A DNA stretch of 64,000 nucleotides from Comamonas testosteroni TK102 (GCF_000739375.1 NZ_CP006704.1:2418001-2482000); one strand, 5' to 3'; shown: positions 36,159 to 45,213, counted from the first letter of the stretch. Translations and numbers: made by a program. The notes: generated by a model not told the origin, from the letters alone.

Positions 36159-37066
36159 AAGCGATCACCCAACGCCTGGCGGCCTGTGTCGCGGCAGGCT
36201 TGCTGCTTGTCAGCGCCCTGCCTGCAGTGGCTCAACCCGTGCAGATTTCTGATGCGCGCGGCGTCCAGGTGCAACTGGCCAAGCCTCCGCAGCGCATCGT
36301 CAGCCTGCTGCCTTCGCTGACCGAGAGCCTGTGCGCGCTGGGCGGTTGCGAGCGTCTGGTGGGGGTGGATCGCTATTCCAACTGGCCTGCCCATGTGAAG
36401 ACCTTGCCCGTGGTGGGCGGGGGGCTGGATCCGAATATCGAGAGCATTGTGGCGCTCAAGCCCGATCTGGTGCTGGTTTCCATGGCGTCACGGGCCATTG
36501 CGCGCATGGAGGCGCTGGGCCTCAAGGTGGTGGCGCTGGAGCCGCGCACCCACGAGGAAGCGCGCACCGTGATGCAGAAGATGGGCCAGCTGCTGGCCTT
36601 GCCGCCAGCTCAGGGCGCAGACCGCGTCTGGGCCAGCATCGAAGCCGATCTGAACAAGGCTGCAGCCGGCGTGCCCGAGGCCATGCGCGGTCAGCGCGTG
36701 TACTTTGAAGCCAGCCGCGGCCCTTATGCTGCCGGTGAAAAATCCTTTATCGGCCAGACACTGGCGCGGCTGCATCTGCGCAATGTGATCGATGCCAGGC
36801 AAGGTCCGTTTCCGCGCCTGAACCCCGAATATGTGGTCAAGCTGGACCCGGACATTCTGATGGCCGGCGAGCGAGCCTGGAAAACCGGTGTGCCCGAATA
36901 TCCGGGCTGGGCCCAGATGCGGGCGGTGAAGCAGGGCGCGATCTGCGCCTTCACGCCCGAGCAATCCGACATTCTGGTGCGCCCCGGCCCACGCATGGCA
37001 GAGGGGGCGCAAATCATCGTCCAGTGTCTGCAACGTCTGGCAGCAAGGCAGGGCAAGAGTCCATGA
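36155..37066 (+). CDS. btuF: Vitamin B12 periplasmic binding protein BtuF
   Basis: A 303-residue secreted protein of the class III substrate-binding family. The signal peptide ends near LPAVAQP; mature motifs include RIVSLLPSLTESLCALG and GVDRYSNWP, typical of BtuF. It delivers cobalamin or cobinamide to BtuCD. ATGA overlap with cobU and again with btuC shows tight coupling. It could be called a generic cobalamin-binding protein, but the operon makes BtuF the best name. Confidence 0.93.
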   Translation: MKAITQRLAACVAAGLLLVSALPAVAQPVQISDARGVQVQLAKPPQRIVSLLPSLTESLCALGGCERLVGVDRYSNWPAHVKTLPVVGGGLDPNIESIVALKPDLVLVSMASRAIARMEALGLKVVALEPRTHEEARTVMQKMGQLLALPPAQGADRVWASIEADLNKAAAGVPEAMRGQRVYFEASRGPYAAGEKSFIGQTLARLHLRNVIDARQGPFPRLNPEYVVKLDPDILMAGERAWKTGVPEYPGWAQMRAVKQGAICAFTPEQSDILVRPGPRMAEGAQIIVQCLQRLAARQGKSP

Positions 37067-38106
37067 AGGCCTGCATCTCCAGTCATCACCGCAGGGGTCA
37101 GTGCGGGCTTGCCGCTGCCTGGCTGCTGCTGTGGCTGACGCTGGCTGCGGCTTTGCTGGCGCTGCTGGGCGCGGGTATCGGCAGCACCGGGTTCGAGAGC
37201 GTGCTTCATGCCCGGCATGATCCGCTGGCCTGGCAGATCGTGATGGACATTCGCCTGCCGCGCACGGCGGCAGCCTTGCTGGCTGGAGGGCTGCTGGGGC
37301 TGGCCGGGGCGGTGGCGCAGGGCGTGTTTCGCAACCCGCTGGCCGATCCCTACTTGCTGGGCAGTGCCTCGGGGGCATCGCTGGGGGTGGCGCTGGCCAT
37401 GGCTGCCCTGGGTGTCTCGCCTTTCGCTCTGGCCGGCCTGGCCCGCTGGGGCGTGACGGGTGCGGCCTTTGCGGGTGCCGTGCTTGCCGTGGTGCTGACC
37501 CTGGTGCTGGCCAAGGGCGTGCAGAACACCATGCGCCTGCTGCTGGCCGGTGTAGTGGTGGGCGTGGTGCTCGGCGCCGCCGCATCGCTGGTGCTGCTCA
37601 TGAACCCCGACATCATGCAGGCCATGCAGTCCTTCATGCTGGGCAGCACGGCGTTTGCGGGCTGGAATGCCTGCGCACTCATGCTGTGGGTGCTGCTGCC
37701 TGCGCTGGTGCTGGCCTGCTGCCTGAGCCGCGTGCTCGATGGACTCGCGCTGGGCGAGGCCACGGCCCATAGCCTGGGCCTGCCGCTGGTGCCGCTGCGC
37801 CTGTTGCTGATCGTGCTGCTGGCCTTGGCTACGGGCACCGCCGTGGCGCAGACCGGTCTGATCGCTTTTGTAGGCCTGGCTGCGCCCCATCTGGTGCGCT
37901 CCATGGTGCGTGCGCTGCACCGCTGGCTACTGGTGCTCAGCAGCCTGATGGGGGCGGTGCTGCTGCTGGCCGCCGACCTGCTGGCGCGCTGGCTGATTGC
38001 TCCCCAGGAATTGCCGGTGGGCGTGCTCACTGCCGTGCTGGGTGGCAGCTATCTGCTGTGGCTGATGCACCAACGCGGCGCCATGCCGTCCGGAGAAGGC
38101 GCATGA
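37063..38106 (+). CDS. btuC: Vitamin B12 ABC transporter permease BtuC (FecCD family)
   Basis: A permease of about 347 residues with about ten membrane helices. RLPRTAAALLAGGLLGLAGA, FRNPLADPYLLGSASGAS and GLAAPHLVRSM are FecCD-family hallmarks. It forms the inner-membrane channel for corrinoid import with BtuD and BtuF. The ATG at 37063 overlaps the btuF stop (ATGA). Specificity is inferred from the operon. Confidence 0.93.
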   Translation: MKACISSHHRRGQCGLAAAWLLLWLTLAAALLALLGAGIGSTGFESVLHARHDPLAWQIVMDIRLPRTAAALLAGGLLGLAGAVAQGVFRNPLADPYLLGSASGASLGVALAMAALGVSPFALAGLARWGVTGAAFAGAVLAVVLTLVLAKGVQNTMRLLLAGVVVGVVLGAAASLVLLMNPDIMQAMQSFMLGSTAFAGWNACALMLWVLLPALVLACCLSRVLDGLALGEATAHSLGLPLVPLRLLLIVLLALATGTAVAQTGLIAFVGLAAPHLVRSMVRALHRWLLVLSSLMGAVLLLAADLLARWLIAPQELPVGVLTAVLGGSYLLWLMHQRGAMPSGEGA

Positions 38107-38900
38107 GCAGCCATATCGAGACCGGAATCGCTTTGGCGACTGAGGCCCTGAGCGTGCATCTGGGCGAGCGCGAGGTGCTGCGTCAGCTCAGTCTGCAGAT
38201 TCCCAAAGGCCGCTGGACGGCCATCGTCGGCCCCAATGGCGCGGGCAAGTCCACGCTGCTGCGCGCCATGGCAGGCATGCGTGCCGCCCACCAGCGGCAA
38301 AGCGGTGCCGTGTTCTTGCAGGGCCGCAAGCTCGGCGACTGGAATGGCCGAGAGCGTGCCAAGGCGCTGGCCTGGCTGGGCCAGAATCAGCCGGTGGCGG
38401 CCGATATGGCCGTCTATGACCTGGTGATGCTGGGGCGCTTGCCCCATCAGGGCTGGCTGGCGCCGGCCTCAAGCGCCGATCGCCAGGCCGTGGAGCAGGC
38501 GCTGCGCCAGACCCATGCCTGGGACTGGCGCCAGCGCAGCATAGGCCAGCTATCGGGCGGTGAACGCCAGCGCGTGCTGCTGGCGCGGGCCCTGGCCGTG
38601 CAGGCCCGCACCCTGCTGATGGACGAGCCACTGGCCAATCTGGATCCGCCCCACCAGACCGACTGGATGCTCACGGCCCGCAGTCTGGTGCAGCAAGGCG
38701 TGACCCTGGTCAGCGTGCTGCACGAGCTGTCCTTCGCCCTGCTGGCCGATGAAATGGTCGTCATGCAGGCCGGCCGTATCACGCATCAGGGCGCTTGCGG
38801 AGATCCCGCCACCCATGCCGCGCTGGAGGCCGTGTTTGACCGACGTATACAGGTGCGCGAACTCGACGGCCTGTGGCTGGCCTTGCCGCGCCTGAGCTGA
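38103..38900 (+). CDS. btuD: Vitamin B12 ABC transporter ATP-binding protein BtuD
   Basis: A 265-residue ABC ATPase. Walker A (GPNGAGKST), signature (LSGGERQRVLLARAL), Walker B (RTLLMDEPLANLD) and the switch His (SVLHELSF) are intact. It powers BtuC. ATGA overlap with btuC. The start at 38103 matches the family; the upstream frame belongs to btuC's other frame. Confidence 0.94.
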   Translation: MSSHIETGIALATEALSVHLGEREVLRQLSLQIPKGRWTAIVGPNGAGKSTLLRAMAGMRAAHQRQSGAVFLQGRKLGDWNGRERAKALAWLGQNQPVAADMAVYDLVMLGRLPHQGWLAPASSADRQAVEQALRQTHAWDWRQRSIGQLSGGERQRVLLARALAVQARTLLMDEPLANLDPPHQTDWMLTARSLVQQGVTLVSVLHELSFALLADEMVVMQAGRITHQGACGDPATHAALEAVFDRRIQVRELDGLWLALPRLS

Positions 38901-38945
38901 GTTGGGCCGAAATTTTTTGTCTTTTTGTCCTTTAGCCCTTGATAG

Positions 38946-38972
38946 ACAAGCGAGAGTAGCTATGAATATTGA
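38946..38972 (+). repeat. Dispersed repeat copy A, covering the cobO start codon
   Basis: ACAAGCGAGAGTAGCTATGA and the following ATATTGA fit the pattern AAGCG-N3-GNAGCTATGA. The ATG of cobO (38962) is part of this repeat. The same AGCTATGA string occurs in copy B at 41336-41364. Confidence 0.5.
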
Positions 38973-39531
38973 AACTCCTCCCTCCGAGAAGCCTTACGAA
39001 AAGCCTGAGGGCGAACGCCGTGGCCTGATCATCGTCAACACCGGCAATGGCAAGGGCAAGAGCACGGCCGCCTTTGGTCTGGCCTTCCGAGCCACAGGGC
39101 GGGGAAAGGCCGTCAAGGTCTATCAGTTCATGAAGGTGCCTACGGCCCGCTTTGGCGAGCACCGCCTGGCCCAGCAGGTCGGTCTGCCCATCGAAGGGCT
39201 GGGCGATGGCTTCAGCTGGAAGAGCAAGGACCTCGATCACTCCGCCCAGCTGGCGCGTGACGGCTGGGAAAAGGCCAAGGCCGATATTCTTTCGGGCGAG
39301 CTGTTTCTGGTCGTGCTCGACGAGATCACCTATCCGCTGATCTATGGCTGGCTGCCGTTGCAGGAGGTGCTGGACACGCTCAAGGCACGCCCCAAGGATG
39401 TGCATGTCTGCCTGACAGGCCGCCGCTGCCCGCGGGAGATCATTGACATCGCTGACACCGTGACCGAGATGACGCTGATCAAACATGCCTTCCAGGCGGG
39501 TATTCCCGCTCAAAGAGGTATCGAAGACTGA
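38962..39531 (+). CDS. cobO: Cob(I)yrinic acid a,c-diamide adenosyltransferase (CobO/CobA)
   Basis: A 189-residue corrinoid adenosyltransferase that attaches the 5'-deoxyadenosyl group to cob(I)alamin precursors. The P-loop NTGNGKGKSTAAFG (27-40), LVVLDEITYPL and HVCLTGRRCP match CobO. The ATG at 38962 lies inside a dispersed repeat and has only a modest ribosome site (GAGAG), so it is a possible point of altered expression. Confidence 0.94.
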   Translation: MNIETPPSEKPYEKPEGERRGLIIVNTGNGKGKSTAAFGLAFRATGRGKAVKVYQFMKVPTARFGEHRLAQQVGLPIEGLGDGFSWKSKDLDHSAQLARDGWEKAKADILSGELFLVVLDEITYPLIYGWLPLQEVLDTLKARPKDVHVCLTGRRCPREIIDIADTVTEMTLIKHAFQAGIPAQRGIED

Positions 39532-39567
39532 TGGCTTTTGCCATGTCTGTGGCGCGACAATAGTTCC

Positions 39568-40320
39568 ATGACCGAATCCAAGACCCGCCCCTTCGCGACG
39601 ATAGCCGCCACGCCTTTCACCGAGGCCGAGCGGGCTGCCGTCTACCGCGCCATCTATGAGCGCCGCGACATGCGCCATTTTGCGGGCGGGAAGGTGGCCG
39701 ACGAGGTCTTGCTGCGCCTGTTGCGCGCCGCGCACCACGCGCCCAGCGTGGGGTTCATGCAGCCCTGGCGCTTTATTCGGGTAAGGAGCGCCGAGCTGCG
39801 TCGGCAGATCCACGGTCTGATCGAGGAGGAGCGCGTGCGCACCGCCCATGCCCTGGGTGCGCGTGAAGAAGACTTCATGAAGCTCAAGGTCCAGGGCGTG
39901 CTCGATGCGGCCGAGGTGCTGGTCGTGGCCATGCCGCCAGGACGCGAGGCGCATATCTTCGGCCGTCGCACCTTGCCCGAGATGGATATCGCCAGCAGCG
40001 CCTGTGCCATCCAGAACCTCTGGCTGGCCGCGCGAGCCGAAGGGTTGGGCATGGGCTGGGTTTCGATTTTCGATCCGCTGGCGCTGGCCAGACTGCTGCA
40101 GATGCCTGAAGGGGCCCACCCGCTGGGTGTGCTCTGCCTGGGTCCTGTCGATGCCTACTATGCTGAGCCCATGCTGCAGCAGGAAAAGTGGGCCTGCCGG
40201 GCGCCTCTGGAAGACATGCTGATGGACGATGTCTGGGACGACGCGCGCGTCGTGGCTGCGGCGACCCAGAGCAAGCCGGCCAGCGATCCATGCTCCGCGA
40301 AGGGCAAGCCAGACGCATGA
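39568..40320 (+). CDS. bluB: 5,6-dimethylbenzimidazole synthase BluB
   Basis: A 250-residue nitroreductase-fold enzyme that breaks down FMNH2 with O2 to make 5,6-dimethylbenzimidazole, the lower ligand of B12. IYERRDMRHF, APSVGFMQPWRF and SSACAIQNLWLAARAEGLGMGW are typical of BluB. The C-terminal ~30 residues are a variable tail. Its stop overlaps the cbiB ATG. An oxygen-requiring ligand synthesis fits an aerobic organism. Confidence 0.93.
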   Translation: MTESKTRPFATIAATPFTEAERAAVYRAIYERRDMRHFAGGKVADEVLLRLLRAAHHAPSVGFMQPWRFIRVRSAELRRQIHGLIEEERVRTAHALGAREEDFMKLKVQGVLDAAEVLVVAMPPGREAHIFGRRTLPEMDIASSACAIQNLWLAARAEGLGMGWVSIFDPLALARLLQMPEGAHPLGVLCLGPVDAYYAEPMLQQEKWACRAPLEDMLMDDVWDDARVVAAATQSKPASDPCSAKGKPDA

Positions 40321-41399
40321 CGAGTTTTGGCTGGACTGAGCTGATCGGTCTTTCTCTCAGTCCGCTGGCATGGCTCTACCAGACATTCACCGCCAGTGAT
40401 CTGGCGGCGCTCAACTGGGCTGCCAATGTGCAGGCGGGTCTGCTGGCCGTGTTGGTGTCCCTGCTGCTGGACCGGCTTTGGGGCGAGCCGCCGGTGTGGC
40501 TGCACCCGGTGGTGCTGATGGGCAAATTGCTGGGCTGGTCGGGGCAGGCGCTCGCGCCGCGCGCCGAAGTGCAGAGTGACTATCTGCGGTTCTGCCTGGC
40601 AGCGCTTGTCTGGTGTGCGCTGGCAGCTCTGTTTTTCATGGTTTATGGCCTGGCCCAGTTCATGCTGGGTTTTGCACCCTGGTGGCTCTGGGGACTGGTG
40701 ATGGGGGTGTTGCTCAAGCCGCTGCTGTCCTGGCGCATGCTCAAGGATGAGGTGCTGGCTGTGGAAGCTGCACTGCAGCAATCGCTGCCCGCCGGGCGGG
40801 AGCGCCTGAGCTGGCTGGTGAGCCGTGACACGACTCAGCTGGATGCGGCCACCGTGCGCGAAAGCGCCATCGAGACCCTGGCCGAGAACCTCAGCGACTC
40901 CGTGATTGCTCCGCTGTTCTGGTTTGCCGTGGCCGGCTTGCCCGGGGCGGCCGTCTATCGTCTTGCCAATACGGCCGATGCCATGTGGGGCTACCCTGGC
41001 TGGCGCGGCCAGGGCGACCGCCGCCGCCACTGGCAATGGGCGGGCAAATGGGCGGCCCGCGCCGACGATGTGCTGAACTGGATTCCGGCGCGCCTCACCG
41101 CCATGTGGCTGGCGCTGCTGGCCGGTGGCCTGTCCTGGGCCGGTTTGAGGCGCGATGCTGGCGTGACGCCATCGCCCAATGGTGGCTGGCCCATGGGGGC
41201 CATGGCCCAGGCATTGGGGGTTCAGCTTTCCAAGCCCGGCGTCTATCGACTCAACCCGCGGGGACGGGCACCGCAGGCGGCTGATCTGGAGAAGTCTGTA
41301 AAATTTGCATCAAAAGTAATCCTATCGCAGGTCCTGCTTGCGTTGGCAGCTATGATTTTGATTGTTCTGTGGAGAGGAAGGCTGCTTGCCAATGTTTGA
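40317..41399 (+). CDS. cbiB: Adenosylcobinamide-phosphate synthase (CbiB/CobD)
   Basis: A membrane protein of about 360 residues that joins adenosylcobyric acid to aminopropanol phosphate. LLDRLWGEPPVWLHPVVLMGKL, SRDTTQLDAATVRESAIETLAENLSDSVIAPLFW and MWGY..W are family signatures. ATGA overlap with bluB. The last ~40 residues (from about 41290) are encoded by AT-richer DNA that includes a dispersed repeat, so the C-terminus may have been remodelled. Confidence 0.92.
   Translation: MTSFGWTELIGLSLSPLAWLYQTFTASDLAALNWAANVQAGLLAVLVSLLLDRLWGEPPVWLHPVVLMGKLLGWSGQALAPRAEVQSDYLRFCLAALVWCALAALFFMVYGLAQFMLGFAPWWLWGLVMGVLLKPLLSWRMLKDEVLAVEAALQQSLPAGRERLSWLVSRDTTQLDAATVRESAIETLAENLSDSVIAPLFWFAVAGLPGAAVYRLANTADAMWGYPGWRGQGDRRRHWQWAGKWAARADDVLNWIPARLTAMWLALLAGGLSWAGLRRDAGVTPSPNGGWPMGAMAQALGVQLSKPGVYRLNPRGRAPQAADLEKSVKFASKVILSQVLLALAAMILIVLWRGRLLANV
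41336..41364 (+). repeat. Dispersed repeat copy B, at the 3' end of cbiB
   Basis: GCTTGCGTTGGCAGCTATGA and the following TTTTGATTG share GCG-N3-GNAGCTATGA with copy A. It lies in the AT-rich end of cbiB and encodes part of its last membrane helix. Confidence 0.45.
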
Positions 41400-42399
41400 T
41401 GTGAATGCGGCAGCCATGCATGGCGGTACCGATGCGCTGGGCGTTCCGGCGCATGATTTTTCGACCAATCGCAATGCCTGCGGGCCTTGTCCCATGGCAG
41501 TGAAGGCGCTGCAGGCCGCCCATGTGGCGCAATACCCCGATCCGCAATACAGGACATTGCGCGCGCAGTTGGCGGCTTTTCATGGCGTGGCGGTCGAGCG
41601 CATCCTGATTGGTGGCAGCAGCAGCGAGCTGATTCATCGCCTCACCTTGCATGCCGTGCGCAGCGGTGCCAAAAGCGTGCAGTTTCCCCGGCACCACTAT
41701 GGCGACTATCTGCAGGCCGCACGGGTCTGGCGTCTGTCGCTTGGCCCGCGCGCGCAGACGGCCGTGGCGCCGGTGCTCAGCTGGGCCTGCGAGCCTTCCA
41801 GCCCGCTGGGGGCGATGGAAGACGTCTGGCCTGCCTGGCAGCAGCCGCCGGCGCAGAAGGAATGGCGCGTGCTGGATTGCGCCTATCGCCCGTTATGGCT
41901 GGAGGGCGAGACGCCCGAGCGCGACCTCGACGCCGTCTGGCAGCTGTGGACGCCCAACAAGGCCCTGGGCATGACGGGTGTGCGCGCTGCCTATGCGATT
42001 GCCCCCTTGCATGCCACGGCCGCAGAGCTGCAGGCGCTGAGTGCGCTGGCGGCATCCTGGGTGGTGGGCTCGCATGGCGTGGCCATGCTGCAGGCCTGGG
42101 TGACGGACGAGGTGCAGCAGTGGCTGGCCCACAGCCTGATGACCTTGCGTCGCTGGAAGGCGCAGCAGCTGGCGCTGTGCGAGAGACTGGGCTGGCAGGT
42201 CGTACCCGGTCATCAGGCCAATTACTTTGTCGCAGGCCTGCCGCTGGCGGGGCTTGCCGCGCCTCTGGCCAGCCTGCGTGCAAAGGGCATCAAGCTGCGG
42301 GACTGTGCAAGCTTTGGTCTGGCTGGCCATGTGCGGCTGGGTGTGCTGCCGCCCGTGTCTCAGGCCGCTCTGGAGCAGGCCTGGAAAAGCATTGAATGA
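41392..42399 (+). CDS. cobC: PLP-dependent threonine-phosphate decarboxylase-like CobC
   Basis: A 335-residue aminotransferase-fold enzyme (CobC of the Pseudomonas naming, CobD of Salmonella) thought to supply the aminopropanol phosphate arm. The N-terminal FSTNRNACGPCP and LIGGSSSELIHRL, and the PLP-lysine motif PNKALGMTGVR (near 190), are visible. It overlaps the cbiB stop by eight bases. The GPCP region and lack of a textbook DEAF motif make the fine specificity uncertain. Confidence 0.88.
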   Translation: MFDVNAAAMHGGTDALGVPAHDFSTNRNACGPCPMAVKALQAAHVAQYPDPQYRTLRAQLAAFHGVAVERILIGGSSSELIHRLTLHAVRSGAKSVQFPRHHYGDYLQAARVWRLSLGPRAQTAVAPVLSWACEPSSPLGAMEDVWPAWQQPPAQKEWRVLDCAYRPLWLEGETPERDLDAVWQLWTPNKALGMTGVRAAYAIAPLHATAAELQALSALAASWVVGSHGVAMLQAWVTDEVQQWLAHSLMTLRRWKAQQLALCERLGWQVVPGHQANYFVAGLPLAGLAAPLASLRAKGIKLRDCASFGLAGHVRLGVLPPVSQAALEQAWKSIE

Positions 42400-43250
42400 C
42401 CTTGCAGGCCAGACTCGATGTGCGCAAGGCGCTACCATTTCCCATGGACACTGAAACCCTGAAGCTGCGCTCGGTGCTGGTGGAGCGCTATGTCACGCCG
42501 CTGCGTGAAGGCGGCTCCATGCCGGCAATTGTCGAGGCCGACGACCTGGGCACCTATGTGCTCAAGTTCCGCGGGGCCGGGCAGGGCGTGCGTGCGCTGA
42601 TGGCCGAGATCATCTCGGGCGGCATGGCACGTGCGCTGGGCCTGCCGGTGCCCGAGATCGTGCTGCTGCAATTGAACGGCGACCTGTCCCGCACCGAGTC
42701 CGACCCCGAGATTCAAGACCTGATTCGCGCCAGCGACGGGCTGAACGTGGGGCTGGACTATCTGCCTGGCTCCATCAACTTTGACCCGGCAGTGGACGCG
42801 GTGGACGACAACTTTGCCTCGCGCCTGGTGTGGTTCGACACCCTGGTCAGCAATGTGGACCGCACGGCGCGCAACACCAATATGCTGATGTACCAGAAGC
42901 AGCCCTGGCTGATCGATCATGGCGCTAGCCTGACCTTTCACCATGCCTGGAACGGAGTCGTTGCCGATCCGTCCAAGCCTTTTGCGCCCAGTGCCGAACA
43001 TGTGCTGCTGCCGCAGGCCAGCCAGCTGGCGCAGCTGGATGCGCAGCTGGCGGCCAGGCTGGGGCCCGAAGTGCTCAAGCGCATTCTGAACGAGGTGCCC
43101 GACTGCTTTCTGGAACAGGCCGCAGCCGACAAAGAGGGCGATGTGATCAAGAATGTGCAGGCCCATCGCGCGGCCTATGTGGATTATTTTGCGGCCCGGC
43201 TTGCCGAGCGTGGCCGCTGGTTGCAAGGAGTGATCGATGCACGCGCATGA
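42396..43250 (+). CDS. HipA-like kinase family protein
   Basis: A 284-residue protein resembling HipA-family kinases. The nucleotide region has YVTPLREGGSMPAIVEADDLGTYVLKF; catalytic-loop residues are NVDRTARNTNML (Asp about 155, Asn about 160) and the metal Asp is in WLIDHGASL (about 174), all intact, so it may be an active kinase. ATG at 42396 overlaps the cobC stop; an internal ATG at 42444 also fits family length. No HipB-type antitoxin is adjacent. The partner is the DUF3037 gene that overlaps it by 14 bases. Target unknown. Confidence 0.85.
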   Translation: MTLQARLDVRKALPFPMDTETLKLRSVLVERYVTPLREGGSMPAIVEADDLGTYVLKFRGAGQGVRALMAEIISGGMARALGLPVPEIVLLQLNGDLSRTESDPEIQDLIRASDGLNVGLDYLPGSINFDPAVDAVDDNFASRLVWFDTLVSNVDRTARNTNMLMYQKQPWLIDHGASLTFHHAWNGVVADPSKPFAPSAEHVLLPQASQLAQLDAQLAARLGPEVLKRILNEVPDCFLEQAAADKEGDVIKNVQAHRAAYVDYFAARLAERGRWLQGVIDARA

Positions 43251-43638
43251 GGTCTATGACTACGCCATCGTGCGCGTGGTGCCGCGCGTGGAGCGTGAGG
43301 AATTTGTGAATGCGGGCGTGATCCTCTCCTGCCAGCGAACCGGCCATCTGCAGGCGGCCGTGGTCCTTGACGAGAAGCGTCTGCTGGCGCTGGACCCGAA
43401 TGTGGATCTGGAGGCCGTGCACCGTCACCTGGGCTCCATCGTGGCCATCTGCGAAGGCCGGGTCGATGGCGGGCCGATTGCGCAGCTGCCCATGCGGGCA
43501 CGCTACCACTGGCTCACGGCCAAGCGCAGCAGCATCATCCAGACCTCGCCTTCGCATATGGGCATGTGCACCCATCCCGGCGAGGCGCTGGCCCGAATCC
43601 TGCAGCGCGTGGTGCTGCCCATAGAGGCCGGGAATTAA
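43237..43638 (+). CDS. DUF3037 domain protein
   Basis: A 133-residue protein with the DUF3037 opening YDYAIVRVVPRVEREEFVNAGVIL and a C-terminal HPGEALARILQRVVLP. The function of DUF3037 is unknown. AAGGAG precedes the ATG, which lies 14 bases before the kinase stop, so the two are made together. Such kinase/DUF3037 pairs recur in bacteria. Here the pair sits in the B12 operon, three bases before cobQ. Confidence 0.85.
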   Translation: MHAHEVYDYAIVRVVPRVEREEFVNAGVILSCQRTGHLQAAVVLDEKRLLALDPNVDLEAVHRHLGSIVAICEGRVDGGPIAQLPMRARYHWLTAKRSSIIQTSPSHMGMCTHPGEALARILQRVVLPIEAGN

Positions 43639-43641
43639 GAC

Positions 43642-45096
43642 ATGACAGCACGTTGCATCATGGTGCTGGGCACCAGCAGTGGCGCGGGCAAGAGCTGGGT
43701 GGCCACGGCGCTGTGCGCCTATTACCGCAGCCAGGGCCTGAAGGTCGCGCCGTTCAAGGCGCAGAACATGAGCAATAACGCGCGTGTCGTTGCCACGCCG
43801 CAGGGGCAATGGGGCGAGATCGGTACGGCGCAGTATCTGCAGGCCCTGGCGGCCGGGGCCGTGCCCGATGTGCGCATGAATCCGCTGCTGCTCAAGCCCG
43901 AGGCCGACACGCGCAGCCAGGTCGTGCTGTTTGGCCAGGTCAATGACGAACTGAGCGCCATGCCCTGGCGCGGGCGCAGCCTCAAGGTCTGGCCGCAGAT
44001 CGCACAGGCACTGGACGAGCTGCGCGCCGAAAACGATGTGGTGGTGATCGAAGGCGCAGGCTCGCCCGCCGAGATCAATCTGCACGCCAGCGACGTGGTC
44101 AACATGCGCGTGGCCAGGCATTGCAACGCGCATTGTCTGCTGGTATCAGATATCGACCGTGGCGGCGCCTTTGCCCACCTCTACGGCACCTGGGCCTTGC
44201 TGCCCGAGGACGAGCAAAAGCTCATCAAGGGCTTTGTGCTCAACAAGTTCCGCGGCGATGCGGCTCTGCTGGCGCCGGCGCCCCAGATGCTGGAAGACAA
44301 GACAGGTGTGCCCACCGTGGCCTGCATTCCCATGCAGTTCCAGCACGGTCTGCCCGAGGAGGACGGCGTGTTCGACGATCGCGGCAGCACGGGCGCCGGG
44401 CAGGCTGTTCACACCACGATTGCCATCATCGCCTATCCGCGCATCAGCAATCTCGACGAGTTCCAGCCCCTGCTGCAAGTGCCGGGTCTGCGCGTGGTCT
44501 GGGCGCGTTCGCCCGCGCAAATCGCCGATGCGGACTGGGTTATTCTGCCGGGCAGCAAGGCCACGGCGGCCGACCTGGCCTGGATGCGTGGCCAGGGGCT
44601 GGATGCAGCCGTCGTCACCCATGCCGAGCGCGGCAGACGCGTGCTGGGCATTTGCGGCGGTCTGCAGATGCTGGGCGAGGCGCTGATCGATCTGCATGGC
44701 GTGGACGGCAATGCCGCAGGCCTGGGCCTGCTGCCGCTGGCGACCCTGTTCGCCCAGGACAAGACCGTGCAACCGACGAGCTTGAAACTGCCAGAGCTGC
44801 AAGCCCCCTGGAGTGCCCTTGGCGGAGTGACGGCGCGAGGCTACGAGATACACCACGGGCAGACCCGCTTGCGCGCCGACATGCAGACGGCCAGCGCGCA
44901 GCCGGCGCGGGAGCTGCTGCCAGGCATGCTGTGGCAGGGCGGCAATAGCGCTGTGCTCGGCACCTATCTGCATGGCCTGTTTGAAAACGCCGAGGTGATC
45001 CATGCGCTGTTCGGCCACGATGCACCCAGCCTGGACCAGGTTTTTGAGCGGCTGGCGCAGGGCGTGCAGCAATGGTTTGAGCCGGGAGCGCTCTGA
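43642..45096 (+). CDS. cobQ: Cobyric acid synthase CobQ
   Basis: A 484-residue glutamine amidotransferase that amidates four carboxylates of adenosylcobyrinic a,c-diamide. The N-terminal ATPase has LGTSSGAGKSWVATALC and FKAQNMSNNARV; the C-terminal glutaminase domain has LGICGGLQMLG (nucleophile Cys) and LGTYLHGLFEN (His). The length is typical. It starts three bases after the DUF3037 gene, so the pair lies within its transcript. Confidence 0.95.
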   Translation: MTARCIMVLGTSSGAGKSWVATALCAYYRSQGLKVAPFKAQNMSNNARVVATPQGQWGEIGTAQYLQALAAGAVPDVRMNPLLLKPEADTRSQVVLFGQVNDELSAMPWRGRSLKVWPQIAQALDELRAENDVVVIEGAGSPAEINLHASDVVNMRVARHCNAHCLLVSDIDRGGAFAHLYGTWALLPEDEQKLIKGFVLNKFRGDAALLAPAPQMLEDKTGVPTVACIPMQFQHGLPEEDGVFDDRGSTGAGQAVHTTIAIIAYPRISNLDEFQPLLQVPGLRVVWARSPAQIADADWVILPGSKATAADLAWMRGQGLDAAVVTHAERGRRVLGICGGLQMLGEALIDLHGVDGNAAGLGLLPLATLFAQDKTVQPTSLKLPELQAPWSALGGVTARGYEIHHGQTRLRADMQTASAQPARELLPGMLWQGGNSAVLGTYLHGLFENAEVIHALFGHDAPSLDQVFERLAQGVQQWFEPGAL

Positions 45097-45213
45097 GCGC
45101 CTGCAGCAGCTGTAGGACTGATCCTGCGGGCTCATAGCCGCTGAACCGATAAGCCCTGCCTGAGACTGCGTGCAAGCTGACCAAGCTATTCACTTTCTGG
45201 AATGGAGTTGCGT

